The notes beneath the pieces are model-generated. The model worked only from the letters and a program-made list of their open reading frames with translations. It was not told where the DNA came from and searched no databases. The position numbers and the translations under genes were made by a program. From the NCBI GenBank assembly GCA_938084835.1, contig CALKER010000006.1:372001-436000 (forward strand): DNA of 64,000 bases, in the 5' to 3' direction. The stretch is from an uncultured Thermoguttaceae bacterium. Lineage in GTDB: Bacteria; Planctomycetota; Planctomycetia; Pirellulales; Thermoguttaceae. Below are positions 17,523-26,909 of the stretch, in pieces. Every line of letters starts with the position of its first letter. Position 1 is the first letter of the stretch.

Positions 17523-18170
17523 TACCCAATTTCTCCCCCGTAATTAACTTTACGTTTTTACGTCATTGAATTTCGACTTTACTGGCGTAATACTCCACTT
17601 TTTGGAGGTAAAGTACCGTCCCAGGTTCTTTAAGAAAACTTTTTGGGGGCTCTGCGCGGTATTTTTGCTCGGTTATGCCGGTGGAGACCGACCCCAACTT
17701 TTGCAAAACCTTGCAACCATCTCGCTCCAGACCTGGGAGTCTTGCATTTCTATGGCCCGTGGCGTGAGTCGGTACGGAAAGCCCTGAATCTCCTCATTTT
17801 TTTCGGTTTCTCAGAAATTGTGCGCGAGAGATTCTCTGCGCGGCGGAGTAAATAATTTGAGCATTCGCTGTAAAGTGACACGGCTTTGCCTAATTGCCAT
17901 TCGATTTCGGCTGTCCCAAACGGTAAAACACGATCGGTTATTGCTATTGCGACATATGTCTCTGAACTATTTGGCTAAAAATGCCTGGGAGTTCTTTTGG
18001 CTTCCGCTATTTACTTGGAGCGGCTTTGGTTTTTCGCGGTGGGAAATGAGCGCTTAAAAGATAAAAAGATAATAAGTAGCGGCTAGATAATAAGGGATAA
18101 GAGTTGGGCGTTGTGAGCTGCGCACAAGGAGCGGTTAGCAAGGGTATTGTGAGAAGCGGAGCCGACGGCG
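17523..18170. other. 0.65 kb intergenic region
   Basis: No credible gene; open frames on the plus strand lack binding sites and motifs. An A-rich stretch with four GATAA words occurs at 18057-18105. Confidence 0.4.
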
Positions 18171-19049
18171 TTGGATTGGGAAACCGCTGTGTGTCAGTTG
18201 GAGCGGGCCCAAGGTGCCTTGCGGGCGGGCAACTACGAGTATGTGCTCGCCCTGACAGAGGAAATTTTGGCCTATGAGCGGCAACTTCCGGAAATTTGGG
18301 CCCTTCGCGCCAAGGCCTTCGCACAGCTGCAACGGCCTTTGGAGGCTTTGGAGGCGGCCCGACGATATGCCGCAGCCAATCCTGACGATGCCTCGGCTCA
18401 ATGGGAGCTCGCCCAGTACGCTTGGCGGGCCGGCAGGCTCGGCCTAGCTCAGCAGGCAATGGAGAAGACGCTCGAAATAACCGGCGATGATCCCACTTTT
18501 TTGGCTAACTATGCGTGGTTTCTTTCCTTTGAAAGAGGCCCGCGATTGGCAGAAGGGGTAGCTCGACGCGCCGTGATGGTAGCTCCTGATTCCTCTACGG
18601 CTTGGGCGGCTCTGGGGCTTGCCCAACTTCGCCTCCATCGGATGAAGGAGGCAGAAGCCTCCCTGAAGCGGGCCTTACAGCTCGACCCAAATGATCCGTG
18701 CGCTCAATGTGCTACGCTTTTTCTCCTTAAGGAGGAGCGCGAGAATGAAAAAGCTGTGGCCCTGGCCAAAATTCTCGAGGACAATCCGGGGGCTGAGCCG
18801 ATCGCAGATTCCATTCGCCGCGAGATTGCCCGTCGCATGATGGCCCGAAAATTAGTAGAACGCGGTGTCGCTGTGGATGTCTCGCCCACTCCTTTTAATT
18901 GGAGGGGCCCGATATTGTGGACGATGATAGGTTTGACCGCAGCGTGGATGATTTTTATCTTTCAGGCCAAAGATCTGTGGACATTGGGAATATGCATAGG
19001 GGTACCGCTTATTGCCGGGTGGATTCTGCACCATCTCCTAAAAGACTAA
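18171..19049 (+). CDS. TPR-repeat membrane protein
   Basis: A 292-residue protein with about five tetratricopeptide units between residues 5 and 190. Typical positions are visible: YEYVLALTEEILAYERQLPEIWALRAKAF, then WELAQYAWRAGRLGLAQQAME and AWAALGLAQLRLHRMKEAEASL ending LDPNDPCAQ. Two hydrophobic segments close the protein (ILWTMIGLTAAWMIFIF and LGICIGVPLIAGWILHHLL), so it is anchored at its C-terminus with the repeats probably in the cytoplasm, serving as a protein-binding scaffold. The start is TTG with GGAG ten bases upstream; no ATG or GTG in frame lies near. It stands alone on the plus strand. Confidence 0.8.
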   Translation: MDWETAVCQLERAQGALRAGNYEYVLALTEEILAYERQLPEIWALRAKAFAQLQRPLEALEAARRYAAANPDDASAQWELAQYAWRAGRLGLAQQAMEKTLEITGDDPTFLANYAWFLSFERGPRLAEGVARRAVMVAPDSSTAWAALGLAQLRLHRMKEAEASLKRALQLDPNDPCAQCATLFLLKEERENEKAVALAKILEDNPGAEPIADSIRREIARRMMARKLVERGVAVDVSPTPFNWRGPILWTMIGLTAAWMIFIFQAKDLWTLGICIGVPLIAGWILHHLLKD

Positions 19050-19205
19050 CCGAGCTTAGTCCTGGTCAAATCATACGCTTCACTCCAGCAAATTGAGCTA
19101 GCGGCATTGACGTTTGGCTATTGCGGATGTCACTGTGCTACCAGAGCGCAGCCACAAAAAGCCGGAGATTCGTTGCCAGTGGGACAATCGGCGCTCGAGG
19201 CTACG

Positions 19206-19220
19206 CCCCGGAAGCCGGGG
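19206..19220. repeat. GC-rich hairpin after the TPR gene
   Basis: A perfect six-pair stem, CCCCGG/CCGGGG, with an AAG loop, about 160 bases after the TPR stop. Very stable, but without a T-run; it may mark an RNA end or be a chance palindrome. Confidence 0.4.
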
Positions 19221-19702
19221 TCGACCTATACTTCCTTGGAACTCGAGTCACTTCGTTAGATAACATGGTGTAAGCCCACTGTTCGAAACTGCCTCGCGGT
19301 ACCGTGTTCATTATAGCTCGGCATGGCGAATAGCTATCGGTGACCGATTCGGTTAGCAGCCTAAAGTTGTTTTGGCTTATTAGGTTAGTTCGAGGTTGCG
19401 ATGGCTCATTGGTTGGGCTTTTTGATTGCGAGTCGCTCACCACAACGGTGCGGCGCGAATGAGTCGACCAAGAGACGGTCGTAACCCGTAAATGAATGTC
19501 AGGCTGGGTGCCCCCCAGTCACTTGGGCGTAACTTTTCGGCGACCTTAGGGAGTGATTCGCGGGAAAGTTGCGGGGAAGTGTCAGCGTCTGCAAAAGGCG
19601 GCTACGAAAAAAGTGGGCTATTTTGGGGACTTTAGCGCCCTTACTTTTTCTCAAATACGGGGTAGTGGGTGTATAGTTTGGAACCTGGCGCGATCGGTGG
19701 TA

Positions 19703-19724
19703 CCTTTATCAACCACGATAAAGG
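19703..19724. repeat. 8-bp inverted repeat, 6-base loop
   Basis: CCTTTATC at 19703-19710 pairs exactly with GATAAAGG at 19717-19724. The word GATAAAGG recurs in other gaps of this window (11437, 21554, 39623). It lies about 370 bases before aroA. Confidence 0.45.
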
Positions 19725-20094
19725 GTGTGTCGCCCGTTTGCTTTGAGGATGGCATTCTTCAAAGCTCACTGTTGGGCTGCACGGCCAAAGGGTGTTTGTC
19801 CAAGGAATACTATCGGCCGGATGACCACTGGGAGGGGAGGAGCGGCTTGCATGTATTTTGAGACGGGCACCATACGGCGGCCGTGCTCTTGAGGGCATAA
19901 GAACCGGCCCGCGTGTGCTCCAAGCAACACTCTGGGAGTTTCCCTCTAGTTTTGTGACGCACCCACAGTCAGCATAAATGTGGGTAGGAACTGTTTCTGG
20001 GGTTTCGGACTTTTTGGAATTTAAAGTGGAGCCCTGATTTTTACTCTAAGTCGCCCATTCTGTGATATTTTGTGGCTGTAAGAAGGTGATCTTT

Positions 20095-21387
20095 ATGCGC
20101 AAGGTATTGATCGGTCCTGTGCCGGCCTTTACGGGTTGCATTCGGCCACCCGGGTCAAAAAGCATAACTAATCGGGCCCTCGTGTGTGCTGCTTTGGCCA
20201 TGGGACAGTCACGATTGCGGAATGCCCTTTTCAGCGAAGACTCCGAAGTGATGGTAGCCTGCCTTCGTGAACTAGGCTTCTCCATCGCGGCCGATCGGGC
20301 CAACAGAACGCTCGTAGTCCAAGGGGCGGGTGGCCGGATCCCGGTAGCCGCGGCCGATCTGTTCGCCGGAAATAGCGGCACCACGATGAGATTTCTTACG
20401 GCCATGGTGGCGTTGGGGCAAGGCCAATACAGGCTGGACGGGACCCCCCGAATGAGGGAACGACCTATCGAGGACTTACTCTCGGCTCTCCGCCAGCTTG
20501 GGGTAAATGCCTTTTCAGAATTGGGTAACGGCTGTCCCCCTGTGGTTATCCGGGCTCGTGGAGGTTTTGGGGGAGAGGCAGAAGTTTCCGGTGAAATTTC
20601 GAGTCAATTCCTTAGCGGATTACTGATGGCGATGCCTTGTTCCTCCTTTCCGGTCCTGCTTCGCGTACGGGGTGCATTGGTTTCCCAACCGTATGTGGAA
20701 ATGACCCTTGCCGTCATGGAAACATTTGGGGTCTGCCTCGAGCGCGAGGATTTGCGCTGGTTCCGTTCCCCTGGCAACCAGCGGTATGAGGCTCAGGAAA
20801 TTTGGGTCGAGCCGGACGCCTCGGCTGCCAGTTACTTTTTCGGTGCTGCGGCCGTTACCGGTGGTACAGTCACGGTGGAAGGGATTGGCCGAAGAAGCCT
20901 CCAAGGGGATGTAGCTTTCTGCAATGTTCTCGAAAAGATGGGCTGCCGCGTGGAATGGCGGGATGACTCAATTACCGTCTCGGGCGGTCCTCTCCGCGGC
21001 ATCGACGTAAGCATGGGGGCTATCAGTGACACTGTCCCCACGCTGGCCGTAGTAGCCCTCTTTGCCAGTGGCCCTACGACGATTCGCGAGGTACCTCACA
21101 TTCGCCACAAAGAGACCGACCGGATTGCCGCCCTAGCCGCCGAGTTGCGCAAAATGGGAGCTGAGGTTCGAGAATTTCCAGATGGACTTTGGATCTGCCC
21201 TGGCGATCTCCGAGGTGCTGAAATCGATACTTACGACGATCATCGTATGGCCATGAGTTTTGCTTTAGCTGGTTTGCGTGTTCCCGGCGTGATGATTCGC
21301 GATCCCGCCTGCACAGCTAAGACATACCCAGAGTTTTTCGAGGACCTTGCGGCGCTGACGGGCACAAAACTAGTTTACTTGGATTGA
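20095..21387 (+). CDS. aroA: 3-phosphoshikimate 1-carboxyvinyltransferase (EPSP synthase)
   Basis: The sixth shikimate-pathway enzyme: it joins shikimate 3-phosphate and phosphoenolpyruvate to give EPSP and phosphate. At 430 residues it has the family length. Motifs in order: PGSKSITNRAL (substrate-binding Lys and Arg), LFAGNSGTTMRFL (PEP loop), RMRERPI, GEISSQFLSGLLMA, EPDASAASYF, DTVPTLAV (catalytic Asp), HIRHKETDRI and TYDDHRMAMSFA. The glycine-rich loop differs at two places from the E. coli GNAGTAMRPL form; the change of the usual Ala and Pro to Thr and Phe suggests a variant class, which is relevant to glyphosate sensitivity but cannot be predicted here. ATG 20095 is preferred to 20062: AAGGTG lies eight bases upstream and homology begins here. 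Stands alone. Confidence 0.95.
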   Translation: MRKVLIGPVPAFTGCIRPPGSKSITNRALVCAALAMGQSRLRNALFSEDSEVMVACLRELGFSIAADRANRTLVVQGAGGRIPVAAADLFAGNSGTTMRFLTAMVALGQGQYRLDGTPRMRERPIEDLLSALRQLGVNAFSELGNGCPPVVIRARGGFGGEAEVSGEISSQFLSGLLMAMPCSSFPVLLRVRGALVSQPYVEMTLAVMETFGVCLEREDLRWFRSPGNQRYEAQEIWVEPDASAASYFFGAAAVTGGTVTVEGIGRRSLQGDVAFCNVLEKMGCRVEWRDDSITVSGGPLRGIDVSMGAISDTVPTLAVVALFASGPTTIREVPHIRHKETDRIAALAAELRKMGAEVREFPDGLWICPGDLRGAEIDTYDDHRMAMSFALAGLRVPGVMIRDPACTAKTYPEFFEDLAALTGTKLVYLD

Positions 21388-21786
21388 CTTGGGGTTTCTT
21401 GTTGATGGCCATCCAAAAGTGTTAGAGGTGGGCTGCTCTCCGTAACCAAGCAAATCGCCTCAACAAATTTCGCTTTTGACTTGATAAGCTTCCACCGGCG
21501 TCCCGATCTGCCGGAGCTTACTTTAAGCAGGATTTGCTAAACGTGACCAAACGATAAAGGAGGGCCAGCTTGTTCGGCTAGGTCCTCGGCCATTAAACCT
21601 TCGTTAAGGCGGATTTATTTAGCTCATCGGGGGGAGTAATTCCGTGTGTCGACGGCACGCCGTATCGCAAACGGGTTTACAAGACCTTCTCGGGGGCCCT
21701 TTGGTGGCCCAATTCGCCGCTTCTTTAATACGAATGGCTCCGCCGGTTCAATTTCCACCTAACTCCTTTTTGGCCTGCGAAGTTTG
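21388..21786. other. 0.4 kb intergenic region after aroA
   Basis: No gene seen. It contains GATAAAGGAGGG near 21554, which looks like a ribosome binding site but is not followed by a usable start in a long frame. Confidence 0.4.
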
Positions 21787-22029
21787 TCAACCTCCGCCCC
21801 GTCTTCCACGACCATGACCGCCTGAGGAGGTTGTGGAACGGTGGTCTTCTCCAGGCAAAGCTGTCCACCAGCTTAATCGGGGAGACCAAGCAAAAACGAA
21901 GCGGCTTTGGCAACTTGGGCAAACTAGCGAATGTCCCAAGTATTTCCAGAGGACGACCAACCTTCGGCCACATTTCCGACAGCTGTGGATGAAAAAATCT
22001 GTCACCGTCTCTTCTCCTCCACGCCCCAT
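21787..22029 (-). CDS. Small zinc-ribbon protein
   Basis: An 80-residue frame whose centre reads CRKCGRRLVV, then a Tyr-Leu-Gly turn, then CPSCQSRF. The spacing of two Cys-x2-Cys knuckles and the LVVLWKYLGHSLVCP pattern match the zinc ribbon found at the head of many planctomycete proteins, where it precedes membrane or disordered segments. The C-terminal 25 residues are Ser/Gly/Arg rich with no fold. No ribosome binding site is clear, and the start could be a few codons either way. It may be a small independent protein or the 5' part of a decayed gene. Its downstream region to 21388 holds no continuation in this frame. Confidence 0.45.
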   Translation of the reverse strand: MGRGGEETVTDFFIHSCRKCGRRLVVLWKYLGHSLVCPSCQSRFVFAWSPRLSWWTALPGEDHRSTTSSGGHGRGRRGGG

Positions 22030-22452
22030 TTAGTACACCTCCACGATATGGCACGCGGTCGGTAATCATTGCCGGCCGACCCGGAGTATTTGTGGCTTGA
22101 TGGCTTTGGCAAGAAAGAGCCCCGCCCCTCCGGGTTTAACAGCGCGATTGTGCTTGTGCTTCCAACGTCAGAAAAGCCGTCGGGCTTACCCAACCCAGGG
22201 AGTTACAAAGATTTTTTCGTTTTTTCGAACGAACTCCAAACTAGCTTTTTTACGAACGAATTCCAACTTGCCTTCCGGTGGCTCCAGCGGTGCCGATTGA
22301 CGGTGTTTTTTCCGCCCTGTCTCGCATGACCGCGTTGGGGACCGGTTGTCTTCTCCCTCTAAGGGGACTCCCAGCCCAGGGAGATAGGAGATACTTATTC
22401 CCGAAAATTAGGGGGCCCTGGGGTTTAAGTCCTTTGCTCTCTAGGGGAGGAG
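22030..22452. other. 0.4 kb intergenic region with a short tandem repeat
   Basis: Apart from the repeat at 22220-22271, no gene or signal is clear. An open plus-strand frame at 22069-22329 is low in support and includes the repeat. Confidence 0.4.
22220..22271. repeat. Two imperfect 26-base tandem units
   Basis: Each unit starts with six T, followed by CGAACGAA or ACGAACGAA, then TCCAA and an end close to CTAGC or CTTGC. Units cover 22220-22245 and 22246-22271. Confidence 0.5.
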
Positions 22453-22755
22453 GTGGCCAAGCGAAAGTCAGCCATCAAAAATATAGCCCATAGTTTACCG
22501 GCCGTCGGGGCAGATCCCCCCGTTTTTCGCATTGGGGCAAAATTGCGGGAGGTAGGATACGGTGAGGAGCTCTGCCCTCACGTCGCGGAAGAACTGCTGG
22601 GGATCTTTCCGCGCACATTCCCCGAAGCGGGGGACCTCAGACGCAGGCATTTGCCTTCATCGGATAAGATCGTTATGCTTTTGAGTTCTGTCCTGGACAC
22701 AGCATTGACGGTTTTTCTGGCGCTTTGCCACTTGGCGACCATGAAGCCCCAGTAA
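22453..22755 (+). CDS. Possible small protein upstream of the LRR gene
   Basis: A 100-residue frame starting GTG 22453. The N-terminus (MAKRKSAIKNIAHS) is strongly basic and the C-terminus contains a hydrophobic segment (MLLSSVLDTALTVFLALCHL). GGGAGGAG sits directly against the start, closer than normal spacing, which weakens the case. I recognise no family. It ends 47 bases before the LRR gene on the same strand and could be its operon partner. A long open frame on the opposite strand overlaps it, so coding is not certain. Confidence 0.3.
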   Translation: MAKRKSAIKNIAHSLPAVGADPPVFRIGAKLREVGYGEELCPHVAEELLGIFPRTFPEAGDLRRRHLPSSDKIVMLLSSVLDTALTVFLALCHLATMKPQ

Positions 22756-22802
22756 TTTTCCATCGGAAATGAAAGTAGATGCGGTAAGGAGCTAAACTGC
22801 CG

Positions 22803-24290
22803 ATGACGTCGCCACTGATTCCGACCCCGAATTACCGGCAGAGGACTCAGACTATTGGATTTTGCTCGATTTTCCGAAGGAACAACACCTTTTTGGTGGT
22901 TCGGTGCGGGTCTTTGCTCGGAGTTTTGGCGCTGGTGGCCATCTTTTGCGGTGGATGTCCTGCGGAAAGGAAGCCTGCCATTCCGCCGGAGGCTCCCCAA
23001 GTTAGCTTGCCACCCGTAGGCCCAAGCGTTGGCCAGCCAGAGGAAGCCGCGAAAAGTTTGCCGGCTTCCGAGCAAGAACGTGTGGCTCCTCCGCCGCCCT
23101 CTCCGGAGGTAGAGAAGGTCATCAAGCGGGTGGAAGCCTTAGGTGGTCGGTACGAGCTTGACCCGAAGACGGGACAACTTCGCATGATCGACCTGCACTC
23201 TCGTCAGTTGCCCGCCACTGATGCTGATCTGGCGCTTATTGCTACGTTGCCAGCACTCGAACGCCTTTATTTGTTTGGGGCGGAAATTCACGACGAGGGT
23301 GTCAAGGCCATCTCGCAATTGACGAGTTTGCGGGAGCTCGTCCTGGAAAACACGGAGATTACGTTAGAAGGGGTCAAAGCACTTACGGCACTCCAAAATC
23401 TTGAAAGTTTGAATCTCCGCCGAAGCACTTATCTTGACGACGAGGCGTTGAGGCTCATTGGTGGCATGACGTCATTGAAACGGCTTTTTCTTCTCTACAA
23501 CAACTTTACCAACGCAGGTATGGCCCATCTGGCCGGATTGGAAAACTTAGAGCTTCTCGATTTGCGTGGATGCCTGCAAGTGGGCGATGATGGGTTGGAA
23601 AAGCTTAAACCTTTAAAAAAGCTCCGGGTGCTTCGGTTACGGAGCTATGCGGTCACTGATGCCGGTTTGGAACATCTAAAAGCATTTCCTAATCTAAGAG
23701 TGCTGGCCCTCGAGGATTGTGGAATCACGGATGCCGGCGTGGCACACCTCCGAGATTTGCCCCTACAAAGCCTAACGCTTATGCGCTGTAACCTCTCGGA
23801 TTATGCTTTGGAGCATGTGGGGGGGATGACCCGCCTCCGCGAGTTGGTTCTCCGCGACAACTTTATTACTAGCGGCGGGCTGGTTCATCTAGCTGGCCTC
23901 GGTAGCCTGCGAATGCTTGATCTGAGCGAACTTACGGGGGTGGATGACAAAGGCCTTGAGGTCATTGGCGGGCTTACCAGTTTGGAAACTTTGGATCTAT
24001 GGAACACACGCATCTCAGATACAGGCGTGGCTCATCTTGCTAAGTTGACAAATTTGCGGTGGTTGAGCCTTAAGAATACGGACATTTCGGACGAGGGGCT
24101 CAAGCACCTTGAGGGGCTTACCCGCTTGGAGTTTCTCGACCTAGAAAATACTAGAATTAGCGACGGTGCCGTGGAAATACTTGGAAGGATGAAATCTTTG
24201 CGGGAACTCAACGTTCGCTTGTCCCGCATGAGCCCTGAAGGCGCAGAGAAACTCGAGAAATTGCTCCCGAAAATAAAGCTCACATTCTGA
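22803..24290 (+). CDS. Leucine-rich-repeat secreted protein
   Basis: A 495-residue exported or membrane-anchored protein of a type expanded in planctomycetes. Residues 1-30 are polar and basic, followed by a hydrophobic segment (LLGVLALVAIFCGG) ending in Cys-Pro, which could be a poorly conserved lipobox or an anchor. A Pro/Glu-rich linker spans residues 55-105. From about residue 130 to the end there are roughly 14 repeats of about 24 residues with the pattern LxxLxxLxLxxTxIxDxGLxxL, for example LTNLRWLSLKNTDISDEGLKHL. These are of the bacterial/GALA-like LRR type and probably bind proteins. AAGGAG lies upstream of ATG 22803. Substrate or partner unknown. Confidence 0.85.
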   Translation: MTSPLIPTPNYRQRTQTIGFCSIFRRNNTFLVVRCGSLLGVLALVAIFCGGCPAERKPAIPPEAPQVSLPPVGPSVGQPEEAAKSLPASEQERVAPPPPSPEVEKVIKRVEALGGRYELDPKTGQLRMIDLHSRQLPATDADLALIATLPALERLYLFGAEIHDEGVKAISQLTSLRELVLENTEITLEGVKALTALQNLESLNLRRSTYLDDEALRLIGGMTSLKRLFLLYNNFTNAGMAHLAGLENLELLDLRGCLQVGDDGLEKLKPLKKLRVLRLRSYAVTDAGLEHLKAFPNLRVLALEDCGITDAGVAHLRDLPLQSLTLMRCNLSDYALEHVGGMTRLRELVLRDNFITSGGLVHLAGLGSLRMLDLSELTGVDDKGLEVIGGLTSLETLDLWNTRISDTGVAHLAKLTNLRWLSLKNTDISDEGLKHLEGLTRLEFLDLENTRISDGAVEILGRMKSLRELNVRLSRMSPEGAEKLEKLLPKIKLTF

Positions 24291-24591
24291 GATCTAGTTA
24301 GTGCCACGGCGTGGGCGTGGAAACTCCCTCATAGTGCCGGGCTGGCTTTGGCCGTCTTGAGCTGGCTGGGAACCGGCAAGATGGGTCTTGGTCCGGCTTG
24401 TGGTGCCATCCTCCTTCTGTGGATTCCCTCGCTAATTCCAAACAAGCCCCTCGCAGTGCACAGGCTGAATCGCGCTTTTACCAAACGGGGATTGTTGCCG
24501 AAATGGGGACTGTTGCGGAGCCGGCACGTAGTCTTATTCAACGTGTTCCGAGGGGGAAGCTGTCAAAGAAGTGGGTGGTTGGTTTATGGGC
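24291..24591. other. Gap between convergent genes
   Basis: Separates the LRR gene (plus) and the methyltransferase (minus). No gene; no clear bidirectional terminator. Confidence 0.4.
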
Positions 24592-25485
24592 CTATAAACG
24601 TTTTGCTAACGCGGCGATTTGATGTCCTTCGATCAAACCGAAGAGCCGCAGGATCAAAAGACCCGGCTTCAATACGGCGCGCGAGAGCCGACTTCGGATT
24701 ACCTGTCGCATCGTAGGAAGCGGCAAGAGGTTGGTGGCTACGGCTATCGGCTGGAGACCGGCTCGTTCGAGCGCACGGCCAATAGCTTTGCGGGAGAAGA
24801 AATTCACATGAACGGGCGGCCAGGTTTCAGTTCGGCGATCAAACCGCAGGTAGGGGTCGCGTACGTTAGGAGCCGATACAAGAACGTATCCCCCAGGCAG
24901 TGTGGCCTCCCGCAACTGCGAAAGAAACGGAACGGGGTTGGGAACGTGCTCGATGACTTCAAATGCCGTGACCACATCGAATCGCTGGTTGGGGAAAGCG
25001 CACAGAAACTGCGTGAGATCTCCCTGAAAGATTGGTAGTCCTAGTGATTGCCCCACCGCGGCAGCGGAGGGTGCGGGTTCGACACCGCGTACCTCCCATC
25101 CGTGAAGCGACGCGATGCGAAGAAATCTTCCTGCACCACATCCGATATCCAACAGTTGTTGGGACCCAAGCGGGCTGGGGAAGTGACGAAAGAAAAAACG
25201 CTCGGCAAAGGCGAGGCGCGCCCGTCGGTCCGTTCGCGCAGCCTCAGCAAGAAGTGCCCGGTATTCATCAGATTTTTGGTAAAGCTCCTCGTAAAGTGTC
25301 TCAGGAGCGGCTGGGCCCCGGGGAGTATCGACGACGGCAAAACAAAAATAGCATTCCTCGCACTTCCAGATCGGGTGCCCGGGAAAGGAAATCCACAGGT
25401 CTTTAACGCTCGTGCTACATATCGGACAGGGAGGACCCAACATAGGGGCGCGATTTGAGCTTAGGGAAAAAGTTTGCTCGCTCAT
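24592..25485 (-). CDS. Class I SAM-dependent methyltransferase with N-terminal zinc ribbon
   Basis: A 297-residue cytoplasmic protein. The N-terminus has a zinc ribbon: CPICSTSV then CEECYFCF. The SAM-binding domain follows: LLDIGCGAGRFLRIA is motif I, GVEPAPSAAAVGQSLG the acidic loop, and FDVVTAFEVIEHVPNP motif II. This arrangement, a ribbon plus UbiE/COQ5-like fold, is the Methyltransf_23 type and often found near sugar or surface polysaccharide genes; the substrate is unknown. I start it at ATG 25485; a longer frame from 25608 would overlap the pyrC end by 64 bases. It follows pyrC by 59 bases on the same strand and may be co-transcribed with pyrB and pyrC, though it has no known part in pyrimidine synthesis. 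Confidence 0.85.
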   Translation of the reverse strand: MSEQTFSLSSNRAPMLGPPCPICSTSVKDLWISFPGHPIWKCEECYFCFAVVDTPRGPAAPETLYEELYQKSDEYRALLAEAARTDRRARLAFAERFFFRHFPSPLGSQQLLDIGCGAGRFLRIASLHGWEVRGVEPAPSAAAVGQSLGLPIFQGDLTQFLCAFPNQRFDVVTAFEVIEHVPNPVPFLSQLREATLPGGYVLVSAPNVRDPYLRFDRRTETWPPVHVNFFSRKAIGRALERAGLQPIAVATNLLPLPTMRQVIRSRLSRAVLKPGLLILRLFGLIEGHQIAALAKRL

Positions 25486-25544
25486 CGAAAGTTTTCGGCA
25501 TACCTGTGCCGGAGGTAGGTAGTGGCTAAAAAGGTTTGTGCACA

Positions 25545-26819
25545 CTAGCGGCGGAATTTCACTCGGCCGCCAACGATCACCAAGACAGTACGCCCTTTCA
25601 GCTCCCAACCAGCAAATGGAGTATTTTTGCTTTTAGAAAGAAGCTCCTCGGGTTCCACACGCCAGCGAAGTTCTGGGTCGATGATGGTTACATCGGCGTC
25701 GGCGCCCGGCGCCAGGGTTCCCTTGTTGAGGCCCAGGATACGTGCGGGATTGATCGTCAATTTTTCAATGGCCTGAGACCAGCTCAAATGACCGGGTTCG
25801 ATAAGCCGAGTAATCACCACGCTTAAAGTAGTTTCAAGCCCGACCACACCAAATGGGGCGCGATCAAGCTCCTGCATCTTTTTTTCTTTCGCGTGGGGTG
25901 CGTGATCGCTGGCGATAACGTCAATAGTGCCGTCGCCCAGCGCTTCCACAAGGGCCTCTAGGTGTTCCCGAGATCGCAAGGGGGGATTCACCTTGAAATT
26001 TGAATCGAAGCTTCGGAGGGCGTCATCCGTGAGGGTGAGATGGTGTGGGGTGACTTCCGCCGTTACGCGGACACCTCGCGCTTTGGCCCGGCGGATGGCC
26101 TGGACACTTCCCCACGTAGAGACGTGCATGATATGAAGCCGGCCACCGGTGCTTTCCGCCAACGCGATGTCGCGAGCTACCATGGCATCTTCAGCTACCG
26201 CGGGCATACCCTGAAGCCCAAGGATGAGCGAAATGAGCCCCTCGTGCATGACTCCCCCTGCGGTGAGCTCCGGGATTTCCGCGTGGCTCAAGATGGGTTT
26301 GTCAAACATTAGGCAGTATTGCAGCGCCCGGCGCATTAACTCTGCATTGGCGATGGGGGAACCGTCGTCGCTAAAAGCTACGGCGCCGGCTTCTACCAAC
26401 TGTCCGATTTCCGCCAGTTCCTTGCCTTCGCGATTCTTGCTGACGCAGGCGATTACGGCCACGTGGCAGTGATTGGCGCGCGCTGCCCGCTCGAAAACAA
26501 AGTGGACGGCAGCCTGCGTATCAATTGGGGGATCGGTATTGGGACAACAGGCCACCGTTGTGAAGCCCCCGGAAAGAGCCGCCAGTGTTCCCGTCTCTAT
26601 CGTTTCGTCCTCCTCCCCGCCCGGTTCCCGTAGATGCACATGCATATCGATGAGGCCTGGGCATACGATCTTGCCCTGCGCATCTATGATCTCCTCGCGA
26701 CCCGTGGGTAAAGCATCCAGGGCAGCGATTTTCCCATCTTCGAGAAGTAGGTTTGTCACACGGTCTAACTGCTGGCTGGGATCGATAACCCTACCACCAA
26801 CGATCAAGAGCCGTTCCAT
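25545..26819 (-). CDS. pyrC: Dihydroorotase
   Basis: The third step of pyrimidine synthesis: reversible ring closure of carbamoyl aspartate to dihydroorotate. The 424-residue length and motifs fit class I (PyrC of the Bacillus/Aquifex type): DMHVHLREPG (zinc His pair), HAEIPELT, LHIMHVST, the substrate loop NFKVNPPLRS and ASDHAPH (catalytic Asp). A carboxylated lysine is not obvious, as in other members of this class. ATG 26819 is chosen since homology starts MERLLIVGGRVIDP; a frame extension to 26879 is not family-like. It is 90 bases downstream of pyrB in the same direction. In class I systems PyrC often forms a complex with PyrB, which fits this gene order. Confidence 0.95.
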   Translation of the reverse strand: MERLLIVGGRVIDPSQQLDRVTNLLLEDGKIAALDALPTGREEIIDAQGKIVCPGLIDMHVHLREPGGEEDETIETGTLAALSGGFTTVACCPNTDPPIDTQAAVHFVFERAARANHCHVAVIACVSKNREGKELAEIGQLVEAGAVAFSDDGSPIANAELMRRALQYCLMFDKPILSHAEIPELTAGGVMHEGLISLILGLQGMPAVAEDAMVARDIALAESTGGRLHIMHVSTWGSVQAIRRAKARGVRVTAEVTPHHLTLTDDALRSFDSNFKVNPPLRSREHLEALVEALGDGTIDVIASDHAPHAKEKKMQELDRAPFGVVGLETTLSVVITRLIEPGHLSWSQAIEKLTINPARILGLNKGTLAPGADADVTIIDPELRWRVEPEELLSKSKNTPFAGWELKGRTVLVIVGGRVKFRR

Positions 26820-26909
26820 GTGTGTCAGATCCAGCTCCCTAGTGATTCGTATACGAGTTTTGTATTTCCCAACCCACACTCTGCTGCAAGGCGGAAAAAT
26901 CTCTGCGCA

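Larger units (their letters stand above)
19050..20094. other. 1 kb intergenic region with two hairpins
   Basis: No credible gene. Two stem-loops are visible: CCCCGG-AAG-CCGGGG at 19206-19220, and CCTTTATC-AACCAC-GATAAAGG at 19703-19724. Neither is followed by a T-run. Confidence 0.45.

Noticed and set aside
22578..23075. 165-codon minus-strand frame overlapping the LRR gene start
   Set aside because: It is antisense to a strong LRR gene and its translation is low in order-forming patterns.
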